Shown in pieces: positions 1-8,552 of a stretch of DNA of 33,270 bases. The position numbers were made by a program, and so were the translations under genes. Source of the DNA: Oscillospiraceae bacterium (GTDB taxonomy: Bacteria; Bacillota; Clostridia; Monoglobales; WRAG01); NCBI GenBank assembly GCA_009780345.1, contig WRAG01000025.1, forward strand, positions 1-33,270, written 5' to 3'. Numbering within the stretch: position 1 is the stretch's first letter; each line of letters opens with the position of its first letter. Below the pieces are notes generated by a model. That model worked only from the letters and a program-made list of their open reading frames with translations, was not told where the DNA came from and did not search any database.

Positions 1-187
1 CCATCGAAATCTTGATTTCGCTAATGGTTCGTCCTTGAGGACTTCCCAAGAATTCAAGGCAGATGTTTTGCCGCAGAATGATTGGCTGAAGTCTACCGCA
101 AGGGTGTCAACACACCCTTGTCGTTCTGCGCTGACAAGCGCAAAACCCGCCGCCGCAGCGGCAAATTGGTCTAAGGCGCAACGCGCC
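1..187. repeat. Hairpin-rich gene-free stretch after fabD (array 1, cut by window edge)
   Basis: This stretch holds no convincing gene. Inverted repeats seen: GAAATC/GATTTC near 6-19, GTCC/GGAC near 31-42, CAAGGGTGT/ACACCCTTG at 99-120 (loop CAAC), TGCGCT/AGCGCA at 127-142, a GCCGC-type hairpin near 150-163, and TAAGGCGC/GCGCCTTA at 172-190 (loop AAC). The last hairpin holds the fabD stop codon. The module at 99-150 has the same layout as 8957-9008: an ACAAGGG-type hairpin, then TCG(T/C)TCTGCG, a second hairpin, then GCAAAACSCC. The hairpin arms differ between the two places but stay complementary. The stretch at 146-210 likewise matches the layout of 4547-4616. Confidence 0.7.
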
Positions 188-1114
188 TTACGCCCACGCC
201 CGCAGGGCGCAAAACGTATCCACATTTTCGATATTCATAATTCGAACATCGGGATTAATTTTCTTCACAAATCCCGAAAGCGCCTTACCGGGACCGATTT
301 CGACGAATGTATCAACTCCGTCTTTAAGCATCTTCCGCACGCTGTCCTCGAACAGCACCGACGACGACACTTGTTTCACCAAAATTTCCTTAATGTCGTC
401 TTTCGAACCCACATAATCCGCCGTAACGTTTGATATAAGCGGGATTTGCATATCTGACACAGTAATGCCGTCCAATTTTTCACGCAACTTCTCGCCCGCT
501 CCGGTTAGCATACTGCAATGGAACGGTGCGCTTACCGGCAACAACATCGCCCGCCTCGCACCTTTTTCTTTCGCAATCTCACAAGCATACTCCACCGCCG
601 CGACCTCGCCCGATACGGTGATTTGCCCGGGGCAGTTGAAGTTCGCGGGCTCTACAATGCCTTTCGCGCTTGCAACGGCACAAACTTCCCGCACATCGTC
701 GGCAGATAAATTCAAAATCGCCGCCATGGTTCCGACACCAAGCGGAACTTCCGATTGCATAAGCCGTCCGCGCTCTTTAACAAGTTTCACGGCGTCGGTG
801 AAGTCAATCGAGCCGCTGGCGACGTGCGCGGTATACTCGCCAAGGCTTAATCCCGCGACAACGTCCGCTTTGATTCCCGCGTCCATTACTAGCCGCAACA
901 CAGCGGTTGACATGGTCAAAATTGCCGGTTGCGTGTTTTCGGTAATCATCAAAGTGTCCGAATCGCCGTCGAATATCATACTTTTTATATCGAATCCAAG
1001 CGCCGCGCTCGCCTCGTCATAGGTTTTGTCGGCGATTGGATATTTCTCGCATAAATCTTTGCCCATGCCGATTGCCTGCGCGCCTTGCCCGGCGAATAGG
1101 AAAGCTGTTTTCAT
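188..1114 (-). CDS. fabD: Malonyl-CoA:ACP transacylase (FabD)
   Basis: FabD moves the malonyl group from malonyl-CoA to acyl carrier protein, giving the extender unit for type II fatty-acid synthesis in the cytoplasm. The 308-residue length is normal for the family. Seen: GQGAQ at residues 9-13, the nucleophile motif GLSLGE with Ser90 (Leu replaces the usual His before the Ser), and the catalytic His199 in SAPFHCSM. The ATG at 1114 has a GAGGTGA ribosome site that overlaps the stop codon of the upstream uroporphyrinogen-decarboxylase-like gene (6-bp gap), so the two are probably translated together. The last residues (ALRAWA) and the TAA stop are encoded by hairpin repeat DNA rather than by typical FabD sequence, so the native C-terminus may have been replaced. 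Confidence 0.96.
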   Translation of the reverse strand: MKTAFLFAGQGAQAIGMGKDLCEKYPIADKTYDEASAALGFDIKSMIFDGDSDTLMITENTQPAILTMSTAVLRLVMDAGIKADVVAGLSLGEYTAHVASGSIDFTDAVKLVKERGRLMQSEVPLGVGTMAAILNLSADDVREVCAVASAKGIVEPANFNCPGQITVSGEVAAVEYACEIAKEKGARRAMLLPVSAPFHCSMLTGAGEKLREKLDGITVSDMQIPLISNVTADYVGSKDDIKEILVKQVSSSVLFEDSVRKMLKDGVDTFVEIGPGKALSGFVKKINPDVRIMNIENVDTFCALRAWA

Positions 1115-1120
1115 TTATAT

Positions 1121-2227
1121 TCACCTCGTCAAATTTTGCATTTTATCGCAATAATACTGTACATTTTCCCAAATCGCGTCAGGAGAAATTCGATGGTCGG
1201 GACACGGAATGTAGCCGCCTAGTTCAATTAAAGGCTTTAACCGTTCGATTTCAGCGTCAATTGCTTTGTAGTCCTTCGCGAATTCCAGTTTATTCATTCC
1301 TCCGACACCGCGCACATCTTTTCCGTATTTTTCACGCCATGGCTTTATCGAGGCGTTCCACGTGCCAACTTCAATAGGAAACATAGTGTTTACGCCGTTG
1401 TTTAACCATGTTGGGATCAGACTGTCAATTACTCCGTCGCAATCTACCGACACTATGTTTATACCGTTATTGCGCAGAAGCTGTGTTATTTTTTTATAAT
1501 GCGGTCCTGTCAATTCATCAAACACTGACGGAATCACAAGCGGCCCGTTTTTAAAGCAAATATCTTCCCAAAAGTGTCCGTAATCAAATTTGATACCTGT
1601 TTCTAATATTCGCTTTACGGTTTCATAAGCCAAATTCCCCATCGTGTCTATGATTTCACGAAAAAGCTCTTCATCGTCAGCATAAAGGTATGCAAGCCCC
1701 TTGACGCCCATCAAATTTCTCGCGTTTCCCATAAGGCTTCCGCAGTATAGCCCGACGGGGACAGCGGCGTTTTCAAGTTCACGCAAACGTTCAAAATCAA
1801 TTCGTTCCTCGCCGTATTGAAGCTTTGGCAAATATAATTCTTCCCACGATTTTCGGTCGGTAAGCGTATGCCCCACTTCTGACGAGATGCAAGCAATTCC
1901 CTCTTTCACGATAACGATAATTCCTGCCTCGTTTTTCATTTTTATTTGACCATTATCATATTTCTCCAAAATTTCAGGCTCAAACTCGGGACTTAGCCCG
2001 AAATTTGCCCAGTAACCGGGATTCCAGTTAAAGTCAAATCCCAACTTTTTCATTATGGATTTATCAGCGGCGTTTCCGTCCAGATAATCATGCCATTCTT
2101 CTTTGGTGACATGACCCTCGCTATGCCACTTTTCTAAAGTTTCATGCCAATATCCGAACGACACCACCGGAATTTTGTCATATTTTTCATAATTAAATAT
2201 CGCTTTTATTCTCTCTTTATGTGTCAT
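1121..2227 (-). CDS. Uroporphyrinogen decarboxylase-family protein (URO-D/MtaA-like)
   Basis: A 368-residue protein of the URO-D superfamily, a TIM-barrel family that includes haem-pathway decarboxylases and corrinoid or coenzyme M methyltransferases (MtaA type). It starts MTHKERIKAIFNYEKYDKIP, a typical opening for the uncharacterised clostridial members, and ends with GGYIPCPDHRISPDAIWENV, also characteristic of them. HFWEDICFKNG near the middle and VDCDG follow the usual layout. No other haem gene is present, so a methyltransferase or unknown role is more likely than haem synthesis; this is inference. The ATG at 2227 has GAGGAG nine bases upstream and sits 24 bp after the stalk-protein gene. 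It lies inside the fatty-acid operon, between fabK and fabD, which is an unusual place for it. Confidence 0.85.
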   Translation of the reverse strand: MTHKERIKAIFNYEKYDKIPVVSFGYWHETLEKWHSEGHVTKEEWHDYLDGNAADKSIMKKLGFDFNWNPGYWANFGLSPEFEPEILEKYDNGQIKMKNEAGIIVIVKEGIACISSEVGHTLTDRKSWEELYLPKLQYGEERIDFERLRELENAAVPVGLYCGSLMGNARNLMGVKGLAYLYADDEELFREIIDTMGNLAYETVKRILETGIKFDYGHFWEDICFKNGPLVIPSVFDELTGPHYKKITQLLRNNGINIVSVDCDGVIDSLIPTWLNNGVNTMFPIEVGTWNASIKPWREKYGKDVRGVGGMNKLEFAKDYKAIDAEIERLKPLIELGGYIPCPDHRISPDAIWENVQYYCDKMQNLTR

Positions 2228-2251
2228 ATTCGGCGACTCCTCAATTATATC

Positions 2252-3217
2252 CTAATAATCCGTATTTATCAATATAGATCCTGTTTCCGCGTCCCAATCA
2301 ACGTTAAAATTTAATGCGCGTCCTAAATTGCGAAGCATAAAGTAATGATTACCGTTAATATAATACACAGGCGCCATGAAATGAACCCAATCACCATCGA
2401 CGAAAACTCTTGTCTGCGAAAGTATAGCCGTTGTATTTCCTGTGCTTGTATTTACCATTTCGCCGCCAACGGATTCATATGCTTGACTAGTGTTTAACAA
2501 AATTGCGCTCCTTGCGCCATCCCACTCAACATTAAATTCTGCCGACGTGCCGTTTAAGACATATGCAATATCGCGAAGCTTGAAAAAATTCCATCCTCTG
2601 ATGTGATACGCTTGAAACGCTGCAAGTTCGCCGTTTACAAATATAGGCGCCGCGGTTGGTTCGGCGATAACTTCGGTTCCGTATAACAGCAGTGTGGTTT
2701 GAAATTCCCTATCCGCAACAGAAACAGGCATTTCAAAAACAATAGTTCGCTCGTCAGACGCAGTCATCATTCCAATATCCAATGACATTTCAATATTAAT
2801 TACGTCCCAATTTTCATAAAGCGAATAAAGTGATAACACTTCCACTCTGCCAATGTTATGCATTGCAATTAAAGCAAAAACCAAAAAATTATCTTCAAAA
2901 AAAGATTCATCAAATCTCGGGTTAAGAAAAATTTCCGTTTCTATGGGTTTTAATGGGCGGTTACCTTGTCCGTCGAATCTTCTGCTCATGCTTATGTATT
3001 CCATGTTGGATTCATAAAAATCCGCCAATTCTTCAACCGACGTAAATTTAAAAACGCCATCATGTTCCCTATCAAGAAACAATCTGCCAAAATAGGTGGT
3101 TTCCTGCACAAGCCAGCTCAAATCCACTCTTGTCGATTCCGCCGTTTCTGCCGATACATATAAAACATTCGGAATAATCAATAAAATCGATAACATCAAC
3201 GCAATTGCTCTTTTCAC
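2252..3217 (-). CDS. Secreted stalk-domain (copper amine oxidase N-terminal-like) protein
   Basis: A predicted exported protein of 321 residues. I place the start at a GTG (3217-3215) that overlaps the fabK stop in a GTGA. It has AGGAG eight bases upstream and gives a clean signal peptide beginning VKRAIALMLSILLIIPNVL. An in-frame ATG at 3247 lies inside fabK and gives a poor leader. The C-terminal half has two stalk-type units: one with the pattern WNFFKLRDIAYVLNG followed by FNVEWDGARSAILL, the other HYFMLRNLGRALNFNVDWDA. This is the domain found at the N-terminus of copper amine oxidase and in many clostridial surface proteins; there is no oxidase catalytic domain. The N-terminal 190 residues are not recognised. 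Translational coupling to fabK puts a surface protein inside the fatty-acid operon. Confidence 0.82.
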   Translation of the reverse strand: MKRAIALMLSILLIIPNVLYVSAETAESTRVDLSWLVQETTYFGRLFLDREHDGVFKFTSVEELADFYESNMEYISMSRRFDGQGNRPLKPIETEIFLNPRFDESFFEDNFLVFALIAMHNIGRVEVLSLYSLYENWDVINIEMSLDIGMMTASDERTIVFEMPVSVADREFQTTLLLYGTEVIAEPTAAPIFVNGELAAFQAYHIRGWNFFKLRDIAYVLNGTSAEFNVEWDGARSAILLNTSQAYESVGGEMVNTSTGNTTAILSQTRVFVDGDWVHFMAPVYYINGNHYFMLRNLGRALNFNVDWDAETGSILINTDY

Positions 3218-4110
3218 GCCATCATCTCCTGTATAATTTCCGCACACGGCTTGATTTCCTTCACCAACCCAGCGATTTGCCCCGCCATAAGCGAGCCCAT
3301 TGCCGCGTCACCGTCAATGACCGATTTTTGCAAGCTTCCCGCGCCGAATTTTTCAAATTCTTCAACAGGAATGTTCTCTTTTTCCATTTTGTCGAGTTCT
3401 TTTGTCAATTTATTTTTAATCTGCCGAACCGGATGCCCCGTATATCGACCGCACACAACAGCGTCACGGTCTTTCGCCGCAATCACCGCCGCTTTGTAAT
3501 TCTCGTGCGCGATACACTCGTTTGAGCAAATAAACCGCGTTCCAACCTGCACGCCGTCAGCTCCAAGGGCGAACGCCGCCTTAACGCCGCGGCTATCGGC
3601 GATTCCGCCTGCCGCAATTACAGGAATTGAAACAACGTCGGCAACTTGCGGAATCAAAACGAACGTCGTAAGCTCGCCGATATGTCCGCCTGCCTCGGTT
3701 CCCTCCGCAATCACCGCGTCGGCGCCAACGCTTTCCATGCGTTTCGCAAGGGCGACGCTGGGCACGACAGGAATCACTTTCGTGCCGCCGGATTTCAACT
3801 TTTCAATATATTTCCCGGGATTTCCCGCGCCGGTAGTGATTACCGCCACTTTTTCATCGAATATCACTTCCATCACTTCGTCTACAAACGGCGATAACAG
3901 CATCACATTAACGCCGAACGGCTTGTCTGTAAGCGTTCGCGCCAGTTTGATTTGTTCGCGCACCCAATCGGCGGGTGCGTTCCCCGCGGCGATTAAGCCA
4001 AGTCCGCCGCCGTTTGACACAGCCGCGGCAAGTTCGGCGGTTGCGACCCACGCCATTCCGCCTTGTATGATAGGATATTTGATTTGCAGTAATTCGCATA
4101 GTTTGTTCAT
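3214..4110 (-). CDS. fabK: Enoyl-ACP reductase II (FabK), FMN-dependent
   Basis: FabK performs the last step of each fatty-acid elongation round, reducing enoyl-ACP with NAD(P)H and FMN. It replaces the triclosan-sensitive FabI in many Bacillota. The 298-residue protein belongs to the nitronate monooxygenase/FabK barrel family. Seen: IIQGGMAWVATAELAAAVSN at the N-terminus, the flavin-site glycine motif GTEAGGHIG, and IPVIAAGGIADSRG followed by GADGVQVGTRF (phosphate binding). The close neighbours fabD and fabH favour FabK over a nitronate monooxygenase. The ATG at 4110 has an AAGGAGA site. A 555-bp hairpin array separates it from fabH; acpP, commonly found at this point in clostridial fab operons, is absent. 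Confidence 0.94.
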   Translation of the reverse strand: MNKLCELLQIKYPIIQGGMAWVATAELAAAVSNGGGLGLIAAGNAPADWVREQIKLARTLTDKPFGVNVMLLSPFVDEVMEVIFDEKVAVITTGAGNPGKYIEKLKSGGTKVIPVVPSVALAKRMESVGADAVIAEGTEAGGHIGELTTFVLIPQVADVVSIPVIAAGGIADSRGVKAAFALGADGVQVGTRFICSNECIAHENYKAAVIAAKDRDAVVCGRYTGHPVRQIKNKLTKELDKMEKENIPVEEFEKFGAGSLQKSVIDGDAAMGSLMAGQIAGLVKEIKPCAEIIQEMMA

Positions 4111-4665
4111 GAAATTTCTCCTTTTGATAGGGCTTTGCCCTAAAACCTTTTTCGGGACTGTTCCGAGGGCGTTTCAGAGACCGTCTCTGAGGGCGTGTGT
4201 CCTGCCGGACGGGCATTAAGGGCTCTGCCCTTAATAATCCCGGTCGTCTATGGACACAAACGCCAAAGGGCGGCGATTTGCGCCAAAGCCGGCGACGAAA
4301 AAGGCATTAGTTAGCGAACCGCATTCGCGGAAAGACTAGCGAGATAAGCCGCCGCGCTCGTTCAAGAGCGCCCCGCGCCTAAAAGCGCGAGATGTGACTT
4401 GGGCAGGGGTGAGTTGTTAACACTCACCACCGCGCCACGTGCGCTTGGTTTTTAAGCGTGTTCGTGAGCGCGGCGCTTTTGATCAAACTTTTGGCGCGCA
4501 AAAGTTTGCTGGACTGTTAAGGACTGGTCCTTAACAAAGTAAACGCCCGCCGCCACAGCGGCAAAAATGGTTTTTAGGGCAACGCCCTAAAAGCCTGCGC
4601 CCGCAGGGCGCACATATGCGCTTGTCAGCGCAAGACAACCCCGCTTCCGCGGAGGGTTATTAGGG
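4111..4665. repeat. Gene-free hairpin array 2 between fabH and fabK
   Basis: This is 555 bp with no credible gene; the few short open frames have no family resemblance. It is a string of stem-loops with loops of about 2-5 nt: AGGGC/GCCCT at about 4128-4141, CGGGACTGTTCCG near 4153, CAGAGACCGTCTCTG near 4173, GTCCTGCCGGAC near 4198, TTAAGGGCTCTGCCCTTAA near 4217, GAGTGTTAACACTC-type near 4412, AACTTTTGGCGCGCAAAAGTT near 4489, GTTAAGGACTGGTCCTTAAC near 4518, TTTTAGGGCAACGCCCTAAAA near 4571, CCGCTTCCGCGG near 4641, and a perfect 12-bp stem at 4655-4681. Its left part (4128-4346) has the same order of modules as 8605-8800. Both operon blocks that flank it are on the minus strand, so it would be transcribed after fabH. 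Confidence 0.85.
4243..4346. repeat. Dispersed structured module, copy A
   Basis: The copy begins with GTCGTC (4243-4248), which pairs with GGCGAC (4291-4296) using one G-U. A variable interior is enclosed. An A-rich linker follows, then a conserved block at 4307-4346 whose core is CCGCATTCGCGGAAAGA, with TTAGCGAA before it and CTAGCGAGATAA after it. The same block occurs at 8761-8800 and 12233-12272. The strand of any RNA is not known. Confidence 0.75.
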
Positions 4666-4681
4666 CTACGCCCTAATAACC
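4655..4681 (-). terminator. Perfect 12-bp hairpin holding the fabH stop codon
   Basis: The stem is GGTTATTAGGGC/GCCCTAATAACC with a 3-nt loop. The TAG stop of fabH (4668-4666) lies at the loop. There is no U-run after it on the minus strand, so it is not a standard intrinsic terminator; it may slow decay or end transcription as the first hairpin of the array. Confidence 0.5.
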
Positions 4682-5649
4682 GCACTACCCCATGTAAGTC
4701 CGCCGCCAAAGCCCACAAGCGCGAATAAATCGCCCTCTTTAAGCCTGCCTTCCTCCATCGCCTCACAAAGCGCGATTGGAATTGACGCCGCTGACATATT
4801 ACCATACTTATGTAAGTTTGTAAAGACTTTATTTTTATCACATTTCAATCGCTTAACCGCGCCGTCAATAATTCGGATATTCGCCTGGTGCGGAACGATA
4901 AGGTCAACATCATCTATCGTTTTCCCCGCCATGCCCATAATAGTGTCCAACTCGTCCGCCATAACTCGTACCGCAAATTTAAACACTTCCGAACCGTCCA
5001 TCCAAACGGTTCGCGGATTTCCGTGCGGTCGGCGAGATTTGTCGTCATCTTCGCGAATTCCGCCGATTGTCAAAACATTTCCGCTTGCGCCGTCGGCGCC
5101 CAAGTGGGTTGCGAGAATTCCTGTTTCTTCTGTTGTAGCAGTCAAAACCGACGCGCCCGCACCGTCGCCGAACAGCACGCAAGTATCTCTATCTTTAAAT
5201 TCCGTCACTTTTGACAAACATTCCGCGCCGATAACAAGCGCATTTTTGTAAGCGCCCGATTTGATAAACTGATTCGCGACCGTAAGCGCGTAAATAAACC
5301 CCGAACACGCGGCGTTTATGTCGAAACATACCGCTTTGTTAGCACCGATCAAATTTTGCACCAAACACGCGGTATTCGGCGTAAGCATATCCGCCGTAAC
5401 CGTCGCGACGATAATCAATTCAACCTCGCTCGCCGCAATATTAGCTTGAGCAAGTGCGGCAACCGCCGCTTTCGCCGCAATATCAGACGTATATGTGTTC
5501 TCGTCGGCGAATCGCCTCTCTTTTATTCCCGTCCGTGTGGTAATCCACTCGTCCGACGTGTCAACAATTTTCTCCAAATCTGCGTTCGTACATATCTTTT
5601 CGGGAACGTATTTCCCCATTCCCGATAATTTAGCGTAAATTTCAGGCAT
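4666..5649 (-). CDS. fabH: 3-oxoacyl-ACP synthase III (FabH)
   Basis: FabH starts fatty-acid synthesis by condensing an acyl-CoA primer with malonyl-ACP. I choose the ATG at 5649: it has AAGGAGG about nine bases upstream and gives 327 residues (MPEIYAKLSGMGKYVPEK), the family's usual length. An in-frame start at 5688 would lie within plsX. The gene overlaps the plsX stop by 8 nt. The catalytic triad is present: Cys115 in NAACSGF, His254 in VPHQAN and Asn284 in KYGNMSAAS, and the C-terminal GFGGGLTWGS is intact. The last three or four residues and the stop codon are encoded in a perfect hairpin that begins the downstream repeat array. Confidence 0.96.
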   Translation of the reverse strand: MPEIYAKLSGMGKYVPEKICTNADLEKIVDTSDEWITTRTGIKERRFADENTYTSDIAAKAAVAALAQANIAASEVELIIVATVTADMLTPNTACLVQNLIGANKAVCFDINAACSGFIYALTVANQFIKSGAYKNALVIGAECLSKVTEFKDRDTCVLFGDGAGASVLTATTEETGILATHLGADGASGNVLTIGGIREDDDKSRRPHGNPRTVWMDGSEVFKFAVRVMADELDTIMGMAGKTIDDVDLIVPHQANIRIIDGAVKRLKCDKNKVFTNLHKYGNMSAASIPIALCEAMEEGRLKEGDLFALVGFGGGLTWGSAVIRA

Positions 5650-6652
5650 CAGCGCTCTCCTCCTTATCAGCCGCAACTTTCGTTGCAATTTCCTCGATTA
5701 TCCCCGATTTAGTATAATTCACCGCCTGCCGAATCGCGTGATAAAACGCGTTGGCGTCTGAACTGCCGTGCGCCTTGATAACAGGCTTTCTAAGCCCCAA
5801 AAGCGGCGCTCCGCCGTATTCGGTATAGTCCATGCTTTTCTTAAACTCCATAAATTTTCGTTTAACCAGCAACGCCGCAAGCTTGGTGAAAATATTGCTT
5901 TTAAATACCGCTCTTATCTTGCCGAAAAGCACGTGGGCGAGTCCTTCGGTCAGTTTCAGAATAATATTTCCCGTAAATCCGTCGCACACCACGACGTCCG
6001 CGACGCCGGCAGGAATATCTCGGGCTTCAATATTGCCGATATAGTTCAAATCGGTCTTTTTAAGCAGTTTGTTCGTCGCGACGGCAACGTCGCTTCCCTT
6101 TTCGTCCTCGGTTCCGATATTTACAAGCCCGACTTTCGGCGCGTCCAACCTATAAAGCTTGTTCATATAAACGCTTCCCATAACCGCGAATTGATGCAGA
6201 AATTGTGGCGTGCAATCCGAGTTCGCGCCAACGTCGAGCAGCAACATAAATGCGTCCTTGGTCGGCATAAGCGTTCCAAGCGCCGCGCGGCGCACGTTTC
6301 GGATACGTTTCACAATTAAAGTCGAGCCGGTCACAAGCGCGCCGGTATTCCCCGCCGAAACAAGCGCGTCCCCCTCGCCAATGGACAGCATATTCATGGC
6401 GACGACCATCGACGAATCTTTCTTGTTTTTAATCACGTCAATCGGGTTGTCGTCCATTGCGATCACTTCGCTCGCGTGAACAATCGACACTTTATCGTTT
6501 GAATAGCCTTTTTCCTTTATATAAGCGGCGATTTTGCTCTCGTCGCCCACTAAGGATACGGCGACATTAAAATCCGTCGCCGCACGAAAAGCTCCGTCTA
6601 CGACGGCACTCGGCGCGTTATCACCGCCCATTGCGTCAATAATTATCCTCAT
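5642..6652 (-). CDS. plsX: Phosphate acyltransferase (PlsX)
   Basis: PlsX makes acyl-phosphate from acyl-ACP and phosphate, the substrate that PlsY uses for the first acylation of glycerol-3-phosphate. It acts at the cytoplasmic face of the membrane. Seen: the N-terminal IIDAMGGDNAP, SAGNTGALV near residue 100, and GANSDCTPQFL near 142. The 336-residue length is normal. The ATG overlaps the pgsA stop as ATGA, and its own end overlaps fabH, so rimO-pgsA-plsX-fabH is a coupled unit. The plsX-fabH order is the common one in Bacillota; fapR, often next to it, is not here. Confidence 0.96.
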   Translation of the reverse strand: MRIIIDAMGGDNAPSAVVDGAFRAATDFNVAVSLVGDESKIAAYIKEKGYSNDKVSIVHASEVIAMDDNPIDVIKNKKDSSMVVAMNMLSIGEGDALVSAGNTGALVTGSTLIVKRIRNVRRAALGTLMPTKDAFMLLLDVGANSDCTPQFLHQFAVMGSVYMNKLYRLDAPKVGLVNIGTEDEKGSDVAVATNKLLKKTDLNYIGNIEARDIPAGVADVVVCDGFTGNIILKLTEGLAHVLFGKIRAVFKSNIFTKLAALLVKRKFMEFKKSMDYTEYGGAPLLGLRKPVIKAHGSSDANAFYHAIRQAVNYTKSGIIEEIATKVAADKEESADA

Positions 6653-7221
6653 TTATTTCCACCCATCTTCAACAAAGCACGATTTTTCCATACATAATCA
6701 ATCCCAGAAATCACGGTAACCGCCGTCATGATCCAAATCAACCAATTTAATATTCTTGTCGTAAGAATCACATGGTTGTAGGTTATAATGATGCCGCGTA
6801 GCTCTGAATTGATGAAAAACGCTATAATCACGGAAATTTGCAATACCGTTTTAAGTTTGCCCCAAAGGTTCGCGGCGATAATTTTGTCCTCAGACACGGC
6901 GACAAGCCGAAGTCCTGTAACCACAAACTCCCGCGATATAACGATTATGGCAATGATTCCGCTTAAATATCCAAAGTCCGCAAGGGCAATAAACACCGCC
7001 GTCACCAACAATTTGTCCGCAAGCGGATCCATAAATTTTCCGAATGTTGTAATAAGATTTTTCTTCCTCGCGATATATCCGTCAAGCCAATCGGTCACCG
7101 CGGCAAGCAAAAACACCGCCAACGCCGCCAAGTTGCTCCATTCCCAGCTTGAATACATCAGCCACAAAATGATCGGAATCAGCAAAACCCGAAATATTGT
7201 TAATTTGTTGGGTGTGTTCAT
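6649..7221 (-). CDS. pgsA: CDP-diacylglycerol-glycerol-3-phosphate 3-phosphatidyltransferase (PgsA)
   Basis: PgsA is an integral membrane enzyme that makes phosphatidylglycerol phosphate, the committed step to phosphatidylglycerol and cardiolipin. The CDP-alcohol phosphotransferase signature DG-x2-AR-x8-G-x3-D-x3-D is complete: DGYIARKKNLITTFG is followed by KFMDPLADK at about residues 47-70. Several hydrophobic segments fit a six-helix protein of 190 residues. The gene lies 2 bp after rimO, and its GGAGG site is within the end of rimO. It shares membrane-lipid synthesis with plsX and fabH, which it overlaps or leads into. Confidence 0.94.
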   Translation of the reverse strand: MNTPNKLTIFRVLLIPIILWLMYSSWEWSNLAALAVFLLAAVTDWLDGYIARKKNLITTFGKFMDPLADKLLVTAVFIALADFGYLSGIIAIIVISREFVVTGLRLVAVSEDKIIAANLWGKLKTVLQISVIIAFFINSELRGIIITYNHVILTTRILNWLIWIMTAVTVISGIDYVWKNRALLKMGGNK

Positions 7222-7223
7222 TA

Positions 7224-8552
7224 TTAGTCCTCCGCTTGCCCGAATAAATCATATTCCATGTAGTCTGTTATTTTTACTTTAACAAAATCGCCTTCGTCCG
7301 GCTTCTTGTCTGACGCGAAAAACACTTTTCCGTCAATATCAATACTGTCAGCATACGTTCTACCATAAAATTGCTTAATAATCGTGTCATAGCCCTCGAC
7401 CAGCACCGAATATGTTTTGCCCACTTTTTTGCTGTTAATTTCCTCCGAAATATCGGTTTGCGCAAGCATAATCATATCCTGCCGCGCCAGTTTTACATCT
7501 TCTTCGATTTGTCCGTCAAACTCGGCGGCGGGCGTTCCCTCCTCCTGCGAGTATGTAAAAGCTCCAAGTCGATCGAACTTATGCTCCTTGACAAATTCCA
7601 AAAGTTCGGCGCATTGTTCGTCCGTTTCGCCGGGAAAGCCGACAATCACGGTTGTTCGTATTGAAATATCCGGAATCCGTGCCCGCAACTTCTCAATCAA
7701 CGCAGTGACTTGCGCCTTGTTTGCGCGGCGATTCATTTTTCGCAAAATTTCGTCGTTCGCGTGCTGAATCGGAATATCTAAATAGTTGCAAATTTGATCA
7801 TTCGCCGCGATAACTTCGATTAGTTTGTCGGTGATAAGCTCGGGATAGCAATAATGCAACCGTATCCACTTAACGCCGTCAATTTCGCAAAGTTTCTCAA
7901 GCAATTCCGCCAACTTCGGCTCGCCATAGATGTCTTTTCCATACGACGTTGTATCCTGCGCGATTAAAATCAACTCGCGCACACCGTCAGCCGCCATGGT
8001 TTCAGCCTCGCGCACAATATCCTCTATTTTGCGGCTTGTATACCTCCCGCGGATTGACGGAATCACGCAATATGTGCAATGATTGTCACACCCCTCGGCA
8101 ATCTTCAAATACGCCGTATATGCAGGAGTTGTGCGAATTCGCGGCAGGGCGTCTTGGTTGATTATCTGCTCGTCGCAGTTCACTTTGTTCGCTATATTAC
8201 TATGCAGAGAATGAGCGATTATGTCCGCGATTTTATCGTACTGCCCCGTCCCGACAACCGCGTCAACTTCGGGAATATTATCAATCACTTCCTGCTTATA
8301 CCTCTGCGCCATACAGCCGGAAACGATGAGGATTTGGCAATTCCCCGACTTCTTATACTCCGCCATTTCGAGGATTGACGCGATACTCTCCTCTTTCGCC
8401 GATTCGATAAAGCAGCAGGTGTTGACGATAATAACGTTCGCGTCCTCTTCGTCCTCAACCAAATCAAAGTTCGCCAAATTAAGCAGACCCAACATCTGCT
8501 CGGCGTCCACCAAATTTTTACTGCAACCTAAACTTACAACCGCTACTTTCAA
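7224..8552 (-). CDS. rimO: Ribosomal protein S12 methylthiotransferase (RimO)
   Basis: RimO is a radical-SAM enzyme that adds a methylthio group to an aspartate of ribosomal protein S12. Three domains are visible. The N-terminal methylthiotransferase domain has cluster cysteines Cys10, Cys46 and Cys80. The radical-SAM core has Cys155, Cys159 and Cys162 (GCDNHCTYC). The C-terminal TRAM domain has VLVEGYD and ends FGQAED. VSLGCSKNLVDAEQML at the start marks RimO rather than MiaB. The start codon is TTG (8552-8550) with GAGGA six bases upstream. The gene follows a 499-bp hairpin array, so it may have its own promoter; I could not place one confidently. Confidence 0.95.
   Translation of the reverse strand: MKVAVVSLGCSKNLVDAEQMLGLLNLANFDLVEDEEDANVIIVNTCCFIESAKEESIASILEMAEYKKSGNCQILIVSGCMAQRYKQEVIDNIPEVDAVVGTGQYDKIADIIAHSLHSNIANKVNCDEQIINQDALPRIRTTPAYTAYLKIAEGCDNHCTYCVIPSIRGRYTSRKIEDIVREAETMAADGVRELILIAQDTTSYGKDIYGEPKLAELLEKLCEIDGVKWIRLHYCYPELITDKLIEVIAANDQICNYLDIPIQHANDEILRKMNRRANKAQVTALIEKLRARIPDISIRTTVIVGFPGETDEQCAELLEFVKEHKFDRLGAFTYSQEEGTPAAEFDGQIEEDVKLARQDMIMLAQTDISEEINSKKVGKTYSVLVEGYDTIIKQFYGRTYADSIDIDGKVFFASDKKPDEGDFVKVKITDYMEYDLFGQAED

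Noticed and set aside
4111-4665. A possible acpP or other small gene between fabH and fabK
   Set aside because: None of the short frames has the acyl-carrier DSL serine motif or any family resemblance; the stretch is explained by hairpins.
5650-5688. A longer FabH from an upstream in-frame start
   Set aside because: The extension lies inside plsX, has no ribosome site and adds an arginine-rich tail not found in the family.
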